Shown: positions 34,346-42,302 of the stretch, piece by piece
How the letters are laid out: the number at the start of each line of letters is the position of its first letter
Numbering within the stretch: position 1 is the stretch's first letter
Assembly: GCF_019710635.1 (NCBI RefSeq)
Contig: NZ_JAIFZS010000022.1
Location: 48,204 to 112,203, forward strand
Source: Mycolicibacterium xanthum
GTDB lineage: Bacteria; Actinomycetota; Actinomycetes; Mycobacteriales; Mycobacteriaceae
DNA: 64,000 bases
Direction: 5' to 3'
Program-made: the position numbers and the translations under genes
Notes under the pieces: model-generated
Seen by the model: only the letters and a program-made list of their open reading frames with translations
The model's database searches: none
What the model was told of the DNA's origin: nothing

Positions 34346-34828
34346 TCAGCCTTTGTCGAAGATGTGCTCGACCTGGGTGATGCCCTCGGCGGTCCCGATG
34401 ACGACCAGTACATCGCCGGGCTGCAGGAGATCCCCGGGGCCGGGCGAGGGCAGCACCTCCTCCTCGCGCACGATCGCGACGATCGAGGCGCCGGTGCGGG
34501 TGCGTACCCGGGCGTCGCCCAGCGCATGTCCGGCGTACGGGCTGCCGGGCTCGATGGCCACCTGCCCGGCGTCCAGCCCCGGCACCTCGTGGGTCAGGTC
34601 GGCGAACCGTTCGGCGATGCGGGGGGCGCCCAGGATCTGCGCCAGCGCGTCGGCCTCCTCGGCGCTCAGGTGAAACAACGGGTGGGCGACGTCGGGGTCG
34701 TCGGCCTCGTAGAGCACGACCTCGAAGTCCCCGGCCCGTTTGGCGATCACACCGATCCGGTCGCCTTCGGTGTTGTCGAACTCGTAACGCAGACCCACCC
34801 CGGGCAGCAGCACCTCGTTGACGTCCAT
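34346..34828 (-). CDS. Antiporter regulatory subunit with TrkA-C (RCK_C) domain (KhtT-like)
   Basis: This 160-residue soluble protein has an N-terminal domain (MDVNEVLLPGVGLRYEFD) and a C-terminal TrkA-C domain at about 80-158 (RTGASIVAIVREEEVLPSP, then LQPGDVLVVIGTAEGI). KhtT-type proteins bind the cytoplasmic face of the partner antiporter and gate it by nucleotide or pH. The ATG at 34828 is conserved in the family; the longer frame only shadows the neighbour. Confidence 0.9.
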   Translation of the reverse strand: MDVNEVLLPGVGLRYEFDNTEGDRIGVIAKRAGDFEVVLYEADDPDVAHPLFHLSAEEADALAQILGAPRIAERFADLTHEVPGLDAGQVAIEPGSPYAGHALGDARVRTRTGASIVAIVREEEVLPSPGPGDLLQPGDVLVVIGTAEGITQVEHIFDKG

Positions 34829-34874
34829 GGACCGATCTTCGCCGAAACGCCCGGCGCGCGGGCGCCGATGGCCA

Positions 34875-35906
34875 TCAGCCCAGCGTGATCGGCGTGGGCG
34901 GCAGCTCGAGCGTGGACCGGATGCCGGGCGCGGCCGCACAGACCGCGTGCACGACGTTGACGGCGCGGTTGGCCGTGTAGCCCGGTGAGGTCTCGGCCAT
35001 CTGTTCCAGCGGCACCGGCATGCGCAGTGCGACGTCCAGCGGGGCGTCGCCGCGCACCGTGACATTCCATCCGGTGTCCTGCACATCCCAGGACGGAACC
35101 AGCTCGGTGGTGCAGTACCAGGTGGCCCGGAAGGTGATCAGGGACCGTGCACCGCTGAATCCGGACACCGTGATTCGTTGCGCGGCAATGGAACCGGCCT
35201 TGATCACACCGGCGGCGATCTCGGTGTCGACGGCCGCGGCGGCGTATTCGCCGTCCGCGGTGACCTCGTCGAGAGGGTGGCCGAGCGCATCGGCGGTCAA
35301 CCGCAGCGACGGCCCGAAACTGGACCGCAGGTGGTCGGCGCGATGGCCGGGGAACTCGGTGAGCTCAGCACCGAAGCCCATCAGCTCGAACAGCAGCTCC
35401 GGGGAGTCCCGCTCGGACAGGTCGGCGTACTCGTCGATGGCGATGGCATCGAGGCGGCGCTGAACCGAGGCCAGCACCAGCGGCACCGCCTCGGAGATGA
35501 ACCCCGGGCTGCTGCCGGTGCTGTGGATCGATGTCCCGCCGGCGCGGCAGGCGGCCTCGACGCGGGCCGCCACCGCCGGGTCCACGCTCGGCGGGTGGTG
35601 GAACATCCCGCACGTCGTGACCACGTTGGTTCCGGACTCCAGCAACCGGCACACGTCGTCGAGGTCGAGCATCCGCGGCATGTAGAGCACGCAGTCCGCG
35701 CCGAGCGCCAGCACGTCGGAGATGCCGGCCGTGGCGGTGACGCCGACCGGCGCGATGCCACACAACTCACCGGCGTCGCGGCCGACCTTGTCGTCGCCGT
35801 AGACGTAGAGCCCCGCCAGCGTCATCTCCGGATGCTCGATGATCCCGCGCAACGCCTTGCGGCCGATGTTCCCGGTGGCCCACGGCACCACCCGCCGACC
35901 GGCCAT
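34875..35906 (-). CDS. NAD(P)-binding oxidoreductase, dihydrodipicolinate reductase-like
   Basis: This 343-residue protein opens MAGRRVVPWATGNIGRKALR, a Rossmann fold as in the mycobacterial dihydrodipicolinate reductase/amine dehydrogenase-like group. HSTGSSPGFISEAVPLVL and a long C-terminal domain (residues about 130-340) also fit. Substrates of these proteins are unknown. The ATG at 35906 gives a proper Rossmann start. It is divergent from the TetR gene, with dyads between, so it is a probable TetR target. Confidence 0.85.
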   Translation of the reverse strand: MAGRRVVPWATGNIGRKALRGIIEHPEMTLAGLYVYGDDKVGRDAGELCGIAPVGVTATAGISDVLALGADCVLYMPRMLDLDDVCRLLESGTNVVTTCGMFHHPPSVDPAVAARVEAACRAGGTSIHSTGSSPGFISEAVPLVLASVQRRLDAIAIDEYADLSERDSPELLFELMGFGAELTEFPGHRADHLRSSFGPSLRLTADALGHPLDEVTADGEYAAAAVDTEIAAGVIKAGSIAAQRITVSGFSGARSLITFRATWYCTTELVPSWDVQDTGWNVTVRGDAPLDVALRMPVPLEQMAETSPGYTANRAVNVVHAVCAAAPGIRSTLELPPTPITLG

Positions 35907-35917
35907 GCATCGGAATG

Positions 35918-35962
35918 TAGTCACCGCCAACAATGCTGTCAATGACTACTTCGTTGGTAGTC
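35918..35962. promoter_or_regulatory. TetR-type operator dyads in the divergent promoter
   Basis: GACTAC-TTCGTTG-GTAGTC (35944-35962) is a 6-7-6 perfect dyad of the size bound by TetR dimers. A third half-site, GTAGTCA (35918-35924), forms a wider dyad with TGACTAC (35943-35949). All lie between the two divergent genes, so one regulator could control both. Confidence 0.6.
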
Positions 35963-35970
35963 TGCTGCGC

Positions 35971-36576
35971 ATGCCGGACCGTCCGTACCACCACGGCGAT
36001 CTGCGGGCGGCGCTGCTCTCCGAGGCCGGTGCGGCGCTGCGGCGGGGCGGGGTCGAGGGCCTGTCGCTGCGCGAGCTCGCCCGTGCCGCCGGGGTCAGCC
36101 ACGGCGCCCCGCGGCGCCACTTCGAGGACAAGGCCGCACTGCTCGAGGCGCTGGTCGCCGACGGCCTGCGCCGGCTCGGCGCCGTGCTGCAGGACGCCGC
36201 GACACCGGACGGCCGACCGTTCGGCACGGTGTTGCAGGACCTCGCGGTCGCCTATGTCCGGTTCGCCACCGAAAACCCCGCGCTCGTCGACCTGATGTCG
36301 GCCAGCCGCTACCTCGCCGATGCCTCCGACGAGCTGGCCGCCGCGCGCGACGAGAGCTTCGCGCCGGTGCGCAGGCTGGCCGAACGCGGCCAGGCCGCCG
36401 GGGATCTGGCCCGCGGCGACGCCCGCCGGGTCGGCACGCTGATGTTCGCGACGCTGCACGGCCTGGCCACGATGGCCAACAACGGGATGATCGACCCGCT
36501 CGACGACGACCTGATCCGCGGTGCGGCCGACTCCCTGGTGACCGGGCTCGCCCCGACCGCCGGTGGGCCATACTGA
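35971..36576 (+). CDS. TetR-family transcriptional regulator
   Basis: This 201-residue protein has an N-terminal helix-turn-helix (residues 8-55; LRELARAAGVSHGAPRRHFE) and a C-terminal ligand domain like the WHG type. The ATG at 35971 directly follows the GTAGTC dyads. It is followed after 4 bp by the WS/DGAT gene, so it probably controls an operon with that gene as well as the divergent oxidoreductase. The ligand may be lipid-like, by association. Confidence 0.92.
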   Translation: MPDRPYHHGDLRAALLSEAGAALRRGGVEGLSLRELARAAGVSHGAPRRHFEDKAALLEALVADGLRRLGAVLQDAATPDGRPFGTVLQDLAVAYVRFATENPALVDLMSASRYLADASDELAAARDESFAPVRRLAERGQAAGDLARGDARRVGTLMFATLHGLATMANNGMIDPLDDDLIRGAADSLVTGLAPTAGGPY

Positions 36577-36580
36577 GCCG

Positions 36581-37855
36581 ATGGACAGCGAGCCGCTCTC
36601 CGACGACGACGCGCACATCCTCGGCCTGGAATCGGCGGCCATCACCGGCCACACCCTCAAGCTGATGGTGCTCGATCCGGGGCCACCACTGGATCTGGAC
36701 CGGCTGCGCGCCGGCGTCGCCGACCGGCTGGCCGGCCAGCCGCGCGCCACCGAATACGTCGCGCTGGACGCCGACGGGCCGAGCTGGGTGCCCGACGAAG
36801 CCTTCGACATCGCCGCCCACGTCCGCCGCCGCACCGCCCCCGAAGCGGTCACCCGCGACGAGATGTGGCGCATCGTCGGCGAATTGATGGCCGAACATCT
36901 CGATCACCGCCGGCCGTTGTGGACGCTGGACGTGATCGGCCCACTGCCCGACGGCCGCGAGGCCATCGCCGCGCGGATCCACCACGCGATGGCCGACGGC
37001 ATCGCCGGCGTCCGGTTTCTCGAGGCGGTGCTGTTCGACCCACACACCGACGCGCAACCGCCGGCGGCAGCCGGGATGCGCACCACCGCAACGCCGTCGC
37101 GGCTCACCGAGGCCCGCCGGCTCCCGGAGGCGGTGCTGCGCGAACTCGGCAGGCCCGTCCCGCGTTCCCCGTTCGACCGACCGGTCGGCGCCGCCCGCGA
37201 GCTGGCCTTCGCCGCGCTGCCGCTGGCGGGGCTCAAGGACATCGGCGCAACCCGGCCCGCTCACGCGACGGTCAACGACGTGCTGCTGGCGGTGGTGGCC
37301 GGCGGGCTGCGCAGCTGGCTGGTCGCGTCCGGCTCGGACGTGCACCGGCTGCGCGCGCAGGTGCCGGTCAGCCTGCATCACCGCGACGAGGTGGCCGGTG
37401 ACCTGGGCAACCGGGACTCGTTCATCAACGTGGATCTGCCACTGGCCGAACCGGATCCGCTGGCCCGTCTCGACGCGATCCGCGCCGAGACCGCCACCCG
37501 CAAGCGTCTCGACGACGCCGAAGAGCTCTACGACCTGTTCCACGCGCTCGGCCGGCTGCCGCATGTCGGCACCGCTGCGCAACGGCTGGCCGGAAGTGCC
37601 CGCGAGTTCGCGGTGGCGATCTCCAACGTGCCCGGGCCGGCCGCCGCGGTGGCGGTCGCCGGACGCCGGGTGGCACAGCTGTTCTCGTCATCGGAACCGG
37701 CCGCGCATCACGCCCTGCGGATCTCGGCGATCTCGTGCGCCGGAGACATCGGGATCGGGTTGTGCACCGACCCCAACGCGCTGGCCGACCTCGGCGGGCT
37801 CGCCGAGGCGATCGAGGCCTCCTACGCCGAGCTGAGCGCCGCCGCGCTGGGCTGA
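36581..37855 (+). CDS. WS/DGAT-family acyltransferase
   Basis: This 424-residue protein has the catalytic HHxxxDG motif as HHAMADG at 134-140, and the C-terminal block AVAISNVPGPAAAVAVAGR with the PLW region at 112-114. The family esterifies diacylglycerol or fatty alcohols with acyl-CoA to make storage triacylglycerol or wax esters in mycobacteria. It lies 4 bp downstream of the TetR gene. Start ATG at 36581; six extra upstream codons overlap the TetR stop and lack support. Confidence 0.9.
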   Translation: MDSEPLSDDDAHILGLESAAITGHTLKLMVLDPGPPLDLDRLRAGVADRLAGQPRATEYVALDADGPSWVPDEAFDIAAHVRRRTAPEAVTRDEMWRIVGELMAEHLDHRRPLWTLDVIGPLPDGREAIAARIHHAMADGIAGVRFLEAVLFDPHTDAQPPAAAGMRTTATPSRLTEARRLPEAVLRELGRPVPRSPFDRPVGAARELAFAALPLAGLKDIGATRPAHATVNDVLLAVVAGGLRSWLVASGSDVHRLRAQVPVSLHHRDEVAGDLGNRDSFINVDLPLAEPDPLARLDAIRAETATRKRLDDAEELYDLFHALGRLPHVGTAAQRLAGSAREFAVAISNVPGPAAAVAVAGRRVAQLFSSSEPAAHHALRISAISCAGDIGIGLCTDPNALADLGGLAEAIEASYAELSAAALG

Positions 37856-37870
37856 CGGGCCGCGGTCAGC
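37851..37870. terminator. Hairpin at convergent gene ends
   Basis: GCTGAC (37851-37856) and GTCAGC (37865-37870) pair around an 8-nt GC-rich loop. It spans the stop of the WS/DGAT gene and the stop of the facing pseudogene, so it can serve as a shared terminator. Confidence 0.4.
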
Positions 37871-38467
37871 ACCGGTTGTCGACGAAGCAGTCCAGCAGCA
37901 GCTTGGTGACCTCGTAGCCGGGCGCCTGGGTCTTCTTCAGGTCCCGGGTGGGCGGCACCGTCACGCCGTCGAAGACCTGCTCGAGCACCCGGGTGCCGGA
38001 CCGGAAACCATAACGCTGCCAGGCGATCTGCTGGATCGCGTCGTCCTGCATCGCCTCGATGAGCCGGCCCGCCGGCTCGGTCAGCGCCAGGATCGGGTGG
38101 TCGTTGAAGATGGTCGGCTCGGGATAGATCGTCACGAATTCTTCTGGCCCATCGGGCACCACACCCTGGTTGCGGGTGGTGATCCACTGCAGAAGCTGGT
38201 TCTCGTAGCCGGCCAGCAGGCCGCCCGTCTGCTGGATCACCCACTGCTCGAAGGCGCTGTCGGATCCCTTCCGCATCAGACCCTGCGACTCGACGAGCTG
38301 CCTGACCTTGCCACGTCGTCCTCGTGGATGAACGTGCCGTGGGCGCGCGCGGCGATGACGTCGCGCAGGTCGGTGCCGCCGCCGGGTTCGGAGTCGGTGA
38401 TCTTCTGGCGCAAACCGAGCAGATCGTTGCGGGCGTTGCCGTCCACCGTCCACGGTCCGCCCTTGAG
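37866..38467 (-). pseudogene. Frameshifted, 5'-truncated substrate-binding-type protein
   Basis: Two frames join into one protein: TVDGNARNDLLGLRQKITDS up to GTFIHEDDV in one frame, then GKVRQLVESQGLMRKG to the end LLLDCFVDNRC in the next. The break is near 38307-38314, where one G seems lost. About 200 residues remain of what resembles a solute-binding domain (GGLLAGYENQLLQW, then TIYPEPTIFNDHPIL). No start or signal peptide is present upstream. The family assignment is tentative. A sequencing error would explain only the frameshift, not the missing 5' end. Confidence 0.6.
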
Positions 38468-38554
38468 TCTTCCTAACGGCGGCAGGTGAACAGACGGTGA
38501 ACACGCCCACCCAACCCAACCACGAAGACGGACACCGGCGGTCAGAATGATCGC

Positions 38555-38983
38555 ATGCAGTCCAGCACCGTGACGTGCCCGAAACGCGGGCAGCGCAACC
38601 GGGTGGCCGCCGGCGGCACCGGCAAGCCGCGCTGTGGTAAATGCCGGCAGTGGTTGCCGTGGATCGCCTCGGCCGGGGATGCCGACTTCGCCGACGTGGT
38701 CGAAACGGCCTCGGTGCCGGTGCTGGTGGATCTGTGGGCCGCCTGGTGCGGGCCGTGCCGGATGGTCAGCCCGGCGCTCGAGCAACTCGCCGGTGAGCGC
38801 GCCGGGCAACTCAAGCTGGTCAAGGTCGACGTCGACGGCGCGCCGGGACTCTCACAGCGCTTCGAGGTGCGCGCGGTGCCGACGCTCCTTCTGATGGACC
38901 ACGGCCGGGTTTTGGCACGTAAGTCCGGCGCGGCGCCGGTCGCGGCGCTGCGCAGCTGGGTGGACGAGTCGCTGGCGACCTAG
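38555..38983 (+). CDS. Thioredoxin (Trx2-like) with degenerate zinc ribbon
   Basis: This 142-residue protein has the active site WCGPC at 64-68 in a complete thioredoxin fold (residues 40-140), ending with VPTLLLMDHGRVLARK. Residues 1-35 are a Trx2/TrxC-like zinc ribbon, but one of the four Cys is missing: the first knuckle reads C8-P-K-R11 while the second keeps C27 and C30. Metal binding may therefore be lost. It is a cytoplasmic disulfide reductant. Its stop overlaps the stop of the facing membrane-protein gene. Confidence 0.93.
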   Translation: MQSSTVTCPKRGQRNRVAAGGTGKPRCGKCRQWLPWIASAGDADFADVVETASVPVLVDLWAAWCGPCRMVSPALEQLAGERAGQLKLVKVDVDGAPGLSQRFEVRAVPTLLLMDHGRVLARKSGAAPVAALRSWVDESLAT

Positions 38984-39291
38984 CCTGCGCGCAGGTGCGG
39001 TGTGCGCTCCGGGTGATCGGCCAGCCACTGCCGCTCCACCCGCTTGACCCGTTGATGCTCCAGGGTGACCAGCAGCGCGCCGGCGGTCACCAGCGCCCCG
39101 GCGACCAACCCGAGGATCAGTGACGCATCGCGACTGCCGTACGCGGTGGCCGCGACCGTCGCGGCGATCAGCACGGTGCCGATACCGATCAGGATCAGTC
39201 CGGGCAGCCAGAGCGTGTCGATGAACGATTCACCGGCGTGCGGCTGGGTGGTGCGGGCATGGTCCACCGGATCGTGGTGTGCGCCTTTCAT
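38980..39291 (-). CDS. Small membrane protein with two helices (103 aa)
   Basis: This protein starts MKGAHHDPVDHARTTQPHAG and has two hydrophobic helices (about 30-50 and 57-78), then a basic cytoplasmic tail (EHQRVKRVERQWLADHPER). The His-rich N-terminus could bind metal. No family is recognised. A perfect CRP-type site lies 44-59 bp before its ATG, so it may be under cAMP control. Confidence 0.75.
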   Translation of the reverse strand: MKGAHHDPVDHARTTQPHAGESFIDTLWLPGLILIGIGTVLIAATVAATAYGSRDASLILGLVAGALVTAGALLVTLEHQRVKRVERQWLADHPERTPHLRAG

Positions 39292-39334
39292 CGCATCTCC
39301 TTCCTCAGCAGAGATACCTCGAGGCTACGCCTGA

Positions 39335-39360
39335 TGTGACACCGGTCACAGTGACCGGTG
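39335..39360. promoter_or_regulatory. CRP-type binding site within a perfect 21-bp palindrome
   Basis: TGTGA-CACCGG-TCACA (39335-39350) is a full match to the CRP consensus. It overlaps CACCGGTCAC-A-GTGACCGGTG (39340-39360), a perfect 10-1-10 dyad, followed by another TGTGA. It lies upstream of the minus-strand membrane-protein gene; the rest of the 290-bp gap to 39581 shows no gene. Confidence 0.6.
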
Positions 39361-39581
39361 TGTGACCGTTTCATGAGGGTTGCGGGCCGTGCCACGGACC
39401 CTCCTGCAGTCAGGCGGCCGGGTCCCGGGAACCCTTCGACGGTAGTGGCCGATCCGCCCCGGTCCGGTCACTTCACGCCGCTTGTCCACAGGCCCTCGGC
39501 CGGCCGGGCACGCGGTGAACCGATGGGTCGGCGGCCCGTCGGCATGCGTGATACTGAAGCCATGACGGGGGCCGGGGACCG

Positions 39582-41123
39582 GTGAGCGCGATCGATGCGT
39601 TCTACGCGGCCTGGACGAACGCGCGGCGCACGTTCGGTGCGGGAGCGCCGCAGGGCGGCGCGCGGTTCGACGCCGGCGCCCGGCTCGGCGACCTCGGCGC
39701 CGACGTCGCCGCCGCGGCTCCCGGGCCGCTGTGGTCGGGCCGGGCGGCCAGCGCCTACGCCGCCAGGAACACCACCCACCGGGCGGTGTTCGACGGCCTC
39801 GCGACACTCGATCAACGCCTCGGGCGTTCCGTCGACCGCTCCGCGGCGATCGTCACGGCGGGACGCCGGGACCTGGAGGCGCTGCGCCGATGGGTGACCG
39901 ACGCCGCCGACGGCGTGCCGCCCGGTGCGCAGCAGCAGGCCCAGCTGACCCGGATCGCCGGCACCGGCCTGGCGCGGCTCACCGGGATCGTCCACGGCGC
40001 CGGCAGCGACCTCCACGGCGTCGCGCAGGACATCACCGGGATCAAGACCGGCTACGACGCGCTGGGTTTCACCGGGGAGCCACCCGCCGCCCCGATCCCG
40101 GACGTGCCTGCGGCGGGCGGCGACACGACCGACATGTCCTCCGGCGACATCGACGCGATCGACCGGGCGAACCGTCGGCTGCTGGCGGAGATGTTCGACG
40201 AGTACCAGCAGCTCCCGGACGGGCAGGTCAAGACCGACCGCCTGGCCGACATCGCCGCGATCCGCGAGGCGCTGAAGGTGCCCGACTCGCACTTGGTCTA
40301 CCTGGAGGAACCCGCCGACCCGTCGCAGATGATCCCCGCGGCCACCTCGGTCGGTGACCCGTTCACCGCCGACCACGTGTCGGTCACCGTCCCCGGGGTG
40401 TCGGGCACCACCCGCGGCACCATCGCCGGGATGACCGGCGAGGCGGCCGAACTGCGCAACGAGGCGATCGATGTCGCCACGGCTGCGGGCAGCCCGGAAC
40501 ATCCGATCAGCACCAGCATCGCCACCATGGCGTGGGTGGGCTATCAGCCACCGGCCAACCTCGGCCAGATGTCGGTCCTCAGCGACGATCTGGCGCAGGC
40601 CGGCGCCCCGAAGCTGACGTCGTTCCTGGGCGACCTCGATGCGGCCTCGAGGAACCCGGGGCAGACCACCGCGCTGTTCGGCCATTCCTACGGCTCGCTG
40701 ACCTCCGGCATCGCGCTGGGCGACGGGGCGTCCCGGTACGTCGACAACGCGGTGCTCTACGGGTCACCGGGCTTCCAGGCCACCACGCCGGCCGATCTGG
40801 GCATGACCGACGACGACTTCTTCGTGATGTCGGCGTTCGACGACCCGATCAACTCGATCGGGGCGGTGGCGCCCTATCACGGCTGGGGATCGGACCCCAA
40901 CGACATCATCGACGAGGACGGGCACCTGCGATTCCGGTTCCAACACCTCGAGACGTCGGCCGGCGACACACCCATAGCCGGATACGAATCCAAGACCGGG
41001 GCCTCCGGGCACCCCGACTACGGCCGCAACGCGGGAGAGCGGATGACCGGATACAACCTGGCGGCGATCCTGCTGGACCGCCCGGATCTGGCCGTGACGG
41101 AAACGCCGTACTCATGGCGATGA
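39582..41123 (+). CDS. DUF1023 alpha/beta hydrolase
   Basis: This 513-residue protein (GTG start) has an N-terminal helical region (residues 1-150) like the WXG100/ESX-related heads seen on mycobacterial DUF1023 proteins. Residues about 250-500 form the DUF1023 hydrolase, with nucleophile Ser in FGHSYGSLTSG and later YGSPGFQA and GASGHPDYG blocks. There is no signal peptide, which fits either a cytoplasmic enzyme or an ESX-type substrate. Its TGA overlaps the ATG of the lipoprotein gene, so they are coupled. Confidence 0.85.
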   Translation: MSAIDAFYAAWTNARRTFGAGAPQGGARFDAGARLGDLGADVAAAAPGPLWSGRAASAYAARNTTHRAVFDGLATLDQRLGRSVDRSAAIVTAGRRDLEALRRWVTDAADGVPPGAQQQAQLTRIAGTGLARLTGIVHGAGSDLHGVAQDITGIKTGYDALGFTGEPPAAPIPDVPAAGGDTTDMSSGDIDAIDRANRRLLAEMFDEYQQLPDGQVKTDRLADIAAIREALKVPDSHLVYLEEPADPSQMIPAATSVGDPFTADHVSVTVPGVSGTTRGTIAGMTGEAAELRNEAIDVATAAGSPEHPISTSIATMAWVGYQPPANLGQMSVLSDDLAQAGAPKLTSFLGDLDAASRNPGQTTALFGHSYGSLTSGIALGDGASRYVDNAVLYGSPGFQATTPADLGMTDDDFFVMSAFDDPINSIGAVAPYHGWGSDPNDIIDEDGHLRFRFQHLETSAGDTPIAGYESKTGASGHPDYGRNAGERMTGYNLAAILLDRPDLAVTETPYSWR

Positions 41124-41761
41124 CAGAGCGCCGCCGCATCGCGGCCGCAGCGATCCTGGTGTGCACGTCGACCCTGATAGGTGGGTGCTCGTTGACCGAA
41201 AATCCCTACGAATCAAAGACGGTCGGCGGTGACGATGCGATCGCGCTGATCGACGGGATGCGCGCCAGGGGCAGCTTCGAAGCCGCCCGGCAACGCCTCA
41301 ACGCCGCCGCCGCCACGATCGCCGACCGGATCACCGCCGCCGTGCCGGGCCAGACCTGGCACTTCTCCGAGGATCCCAACGTGGTCGACGTCAAGCAGGC
41401 CGGGCTGCCGTGCGAGAAGCTCACCGGTGACATCGCCCGGCGCCCGATGTCCGACCTGCTCGAGTTCGGCCGGACGTTCGACGCCGGGGAGTTCGGCACC
41501 GCCAACGAGATCGTGCGCGACGAAGCCGCCAAGGTCGGCGCCACCGACGAGTCGTCGCTGTTCAACGACCAGGCCAGACGCGACCTCGCGGTTCAGGGCA
41601 ACGGCTACGAATTCAAGCTCAGCCAGGGCGGATCGGCCATCTTGAACATCACCGGCGACTGCCACCTGATGCAGTCGGTGGTCGAACTGCCGCCCGGGCA
41701 GCTGCCGCCGGAACCGCCGATCGTGCCGTCCGCGCCGCCGCCGACCACGCCTACGCCGTGA
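41120..41761 (+). CDS. LppA-family lipoprotein
   Basis: This 213-residue protein has a signal peptide with lipobox LIGGC (residues about 19-23) followed by SLTENPYESK, so it is a membrane-anchored lipoprotein. The body (residues 30-190) resembles the mycobacterial LppA/LpqV group of unknown function, and the tail is Pro-rich (PPGQLPPEPPIVP). I chose the second ATG (41120), which overlaps the hydrolase stop as ATGA; an ATG two codons earlier is equally possible. The pairing with a DUF1023 hydrolase suggests joint action at the envelope. Confidence 0.85.
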   Translation: MTERRRIAAAAILVCTSTLIGGCSLTENPYESKTVGGDDAIALIDGMRARGSFEAARQRLNAAAATIADRITAAVPGQTWHFSEDPNVVDVKQAGLPCEKLTGDIARRPMSDLLEFGRTFDAGEFGTANEIVRDEAAKVGATDESSLFNDQARRDLAVQGNGYEFKLSQGGSAILNITGDCHLMQSVVELPPGQLPPEPPIVPSAPPPTTPTP

Positions 41762-41858
41762 GGCAGTCCACGTTTCGCGGCGGGGCTGAGGTCATCGACC
41801 ACGGAGGTGACGTCGATCGGCACGCCGTGACGCACGCCGTCGAGCTTGACGCGCCCGA

Positions 41859-42122
41859 TCAGTTACGGCACCACACCGAGATGTAGCCGATGGGAATACC
41901 GGTGTGGGCGGCGATGGATTCGCGGGCGGCGGTCTCGACCGCGCTGCGCGTCTCGGCCTCCGTCACGTGATCGATCTCGGGGATCCGGATGATCCACCGA
42001 CTGCCGTCGAGGCGGATGTCGATCTCGAAGCACTGGCCGGCAATCGGGCGCAACACCCGCTTGGCACGAAGAGTGCGCCGCGGACGAACGACGAGGCTGC
42101 TGCGCTGGTAGGAGGTTCGCAT
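41859..42122 (-). CDS. Small protein with HicB-like fold (87 aa)
   Basis: The core CFEIDIRLDGSRWIIRIPEI with a following amphipathic helix (VTEAETRSAVETAARES) looks like the partial RNase H fold of HicB antitoxins. The N-terminus is basic (RPRRTLRAKRVLR). No HicA-like toxin gene is adjacent, so a complete toxin-antitoxin pair is not supported. The first ATG is used; later in-frame starts are possible. Confidence 0.6.
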   Translation of the reverse strand: MRTSYQRSSLVVRPRRTLRAKRVLRPIAGQCFEIDIRLDGSRWIIRIPEIDHVTEAETRSAVETAARESIAAHTGIPIGYISVWCRN

Positions 42123-42206
42123 TTTCAGCTTTCCGGAACGATTCTGGGCCGCCGAAAAACGTACGTCGGCACGGGCCGAAATAGCAAATCGGAAATCAAC
42201 TCACCG

Positions 42207-42228
42207 CAGGATCGCATGAACGATCCTG
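42207..42228 (-). terminator. Hairpin after the WS/DGAT gene
   Basis: CAGGATCG (42207-42214) and CGATCCTG (42221-42228) pair around CATGAA, about 75 nt past the minus-strand WS/DGAT stop. On the minus strand it is followed by T-rich GTTGATTTCC, so an intrinsic terminator is likely. It could also act as an operator for the small HicB-like gene. Confidence 0.5.
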
Positions 42229-42302
42229 TGAGACAGTAGCTTTCACGCTCAACATCAGGTCGGCGTCGGGTTCCGGCGTCCTCGTCGATGACCGCCGTCA
42301 TC

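Noticed and set aside
35908..35910. Alternative ATG for the dihydrodipicolinate-reductase-like gene
   Set aside because: It is out of frame with the Rossmann domain; the ATG at 35906 is in frame.
41859..42122. HicBA toxin-antitoxin locus
   Set aside because: Only a HicB-like fold is seen; no HicA-size partner is adjacent.
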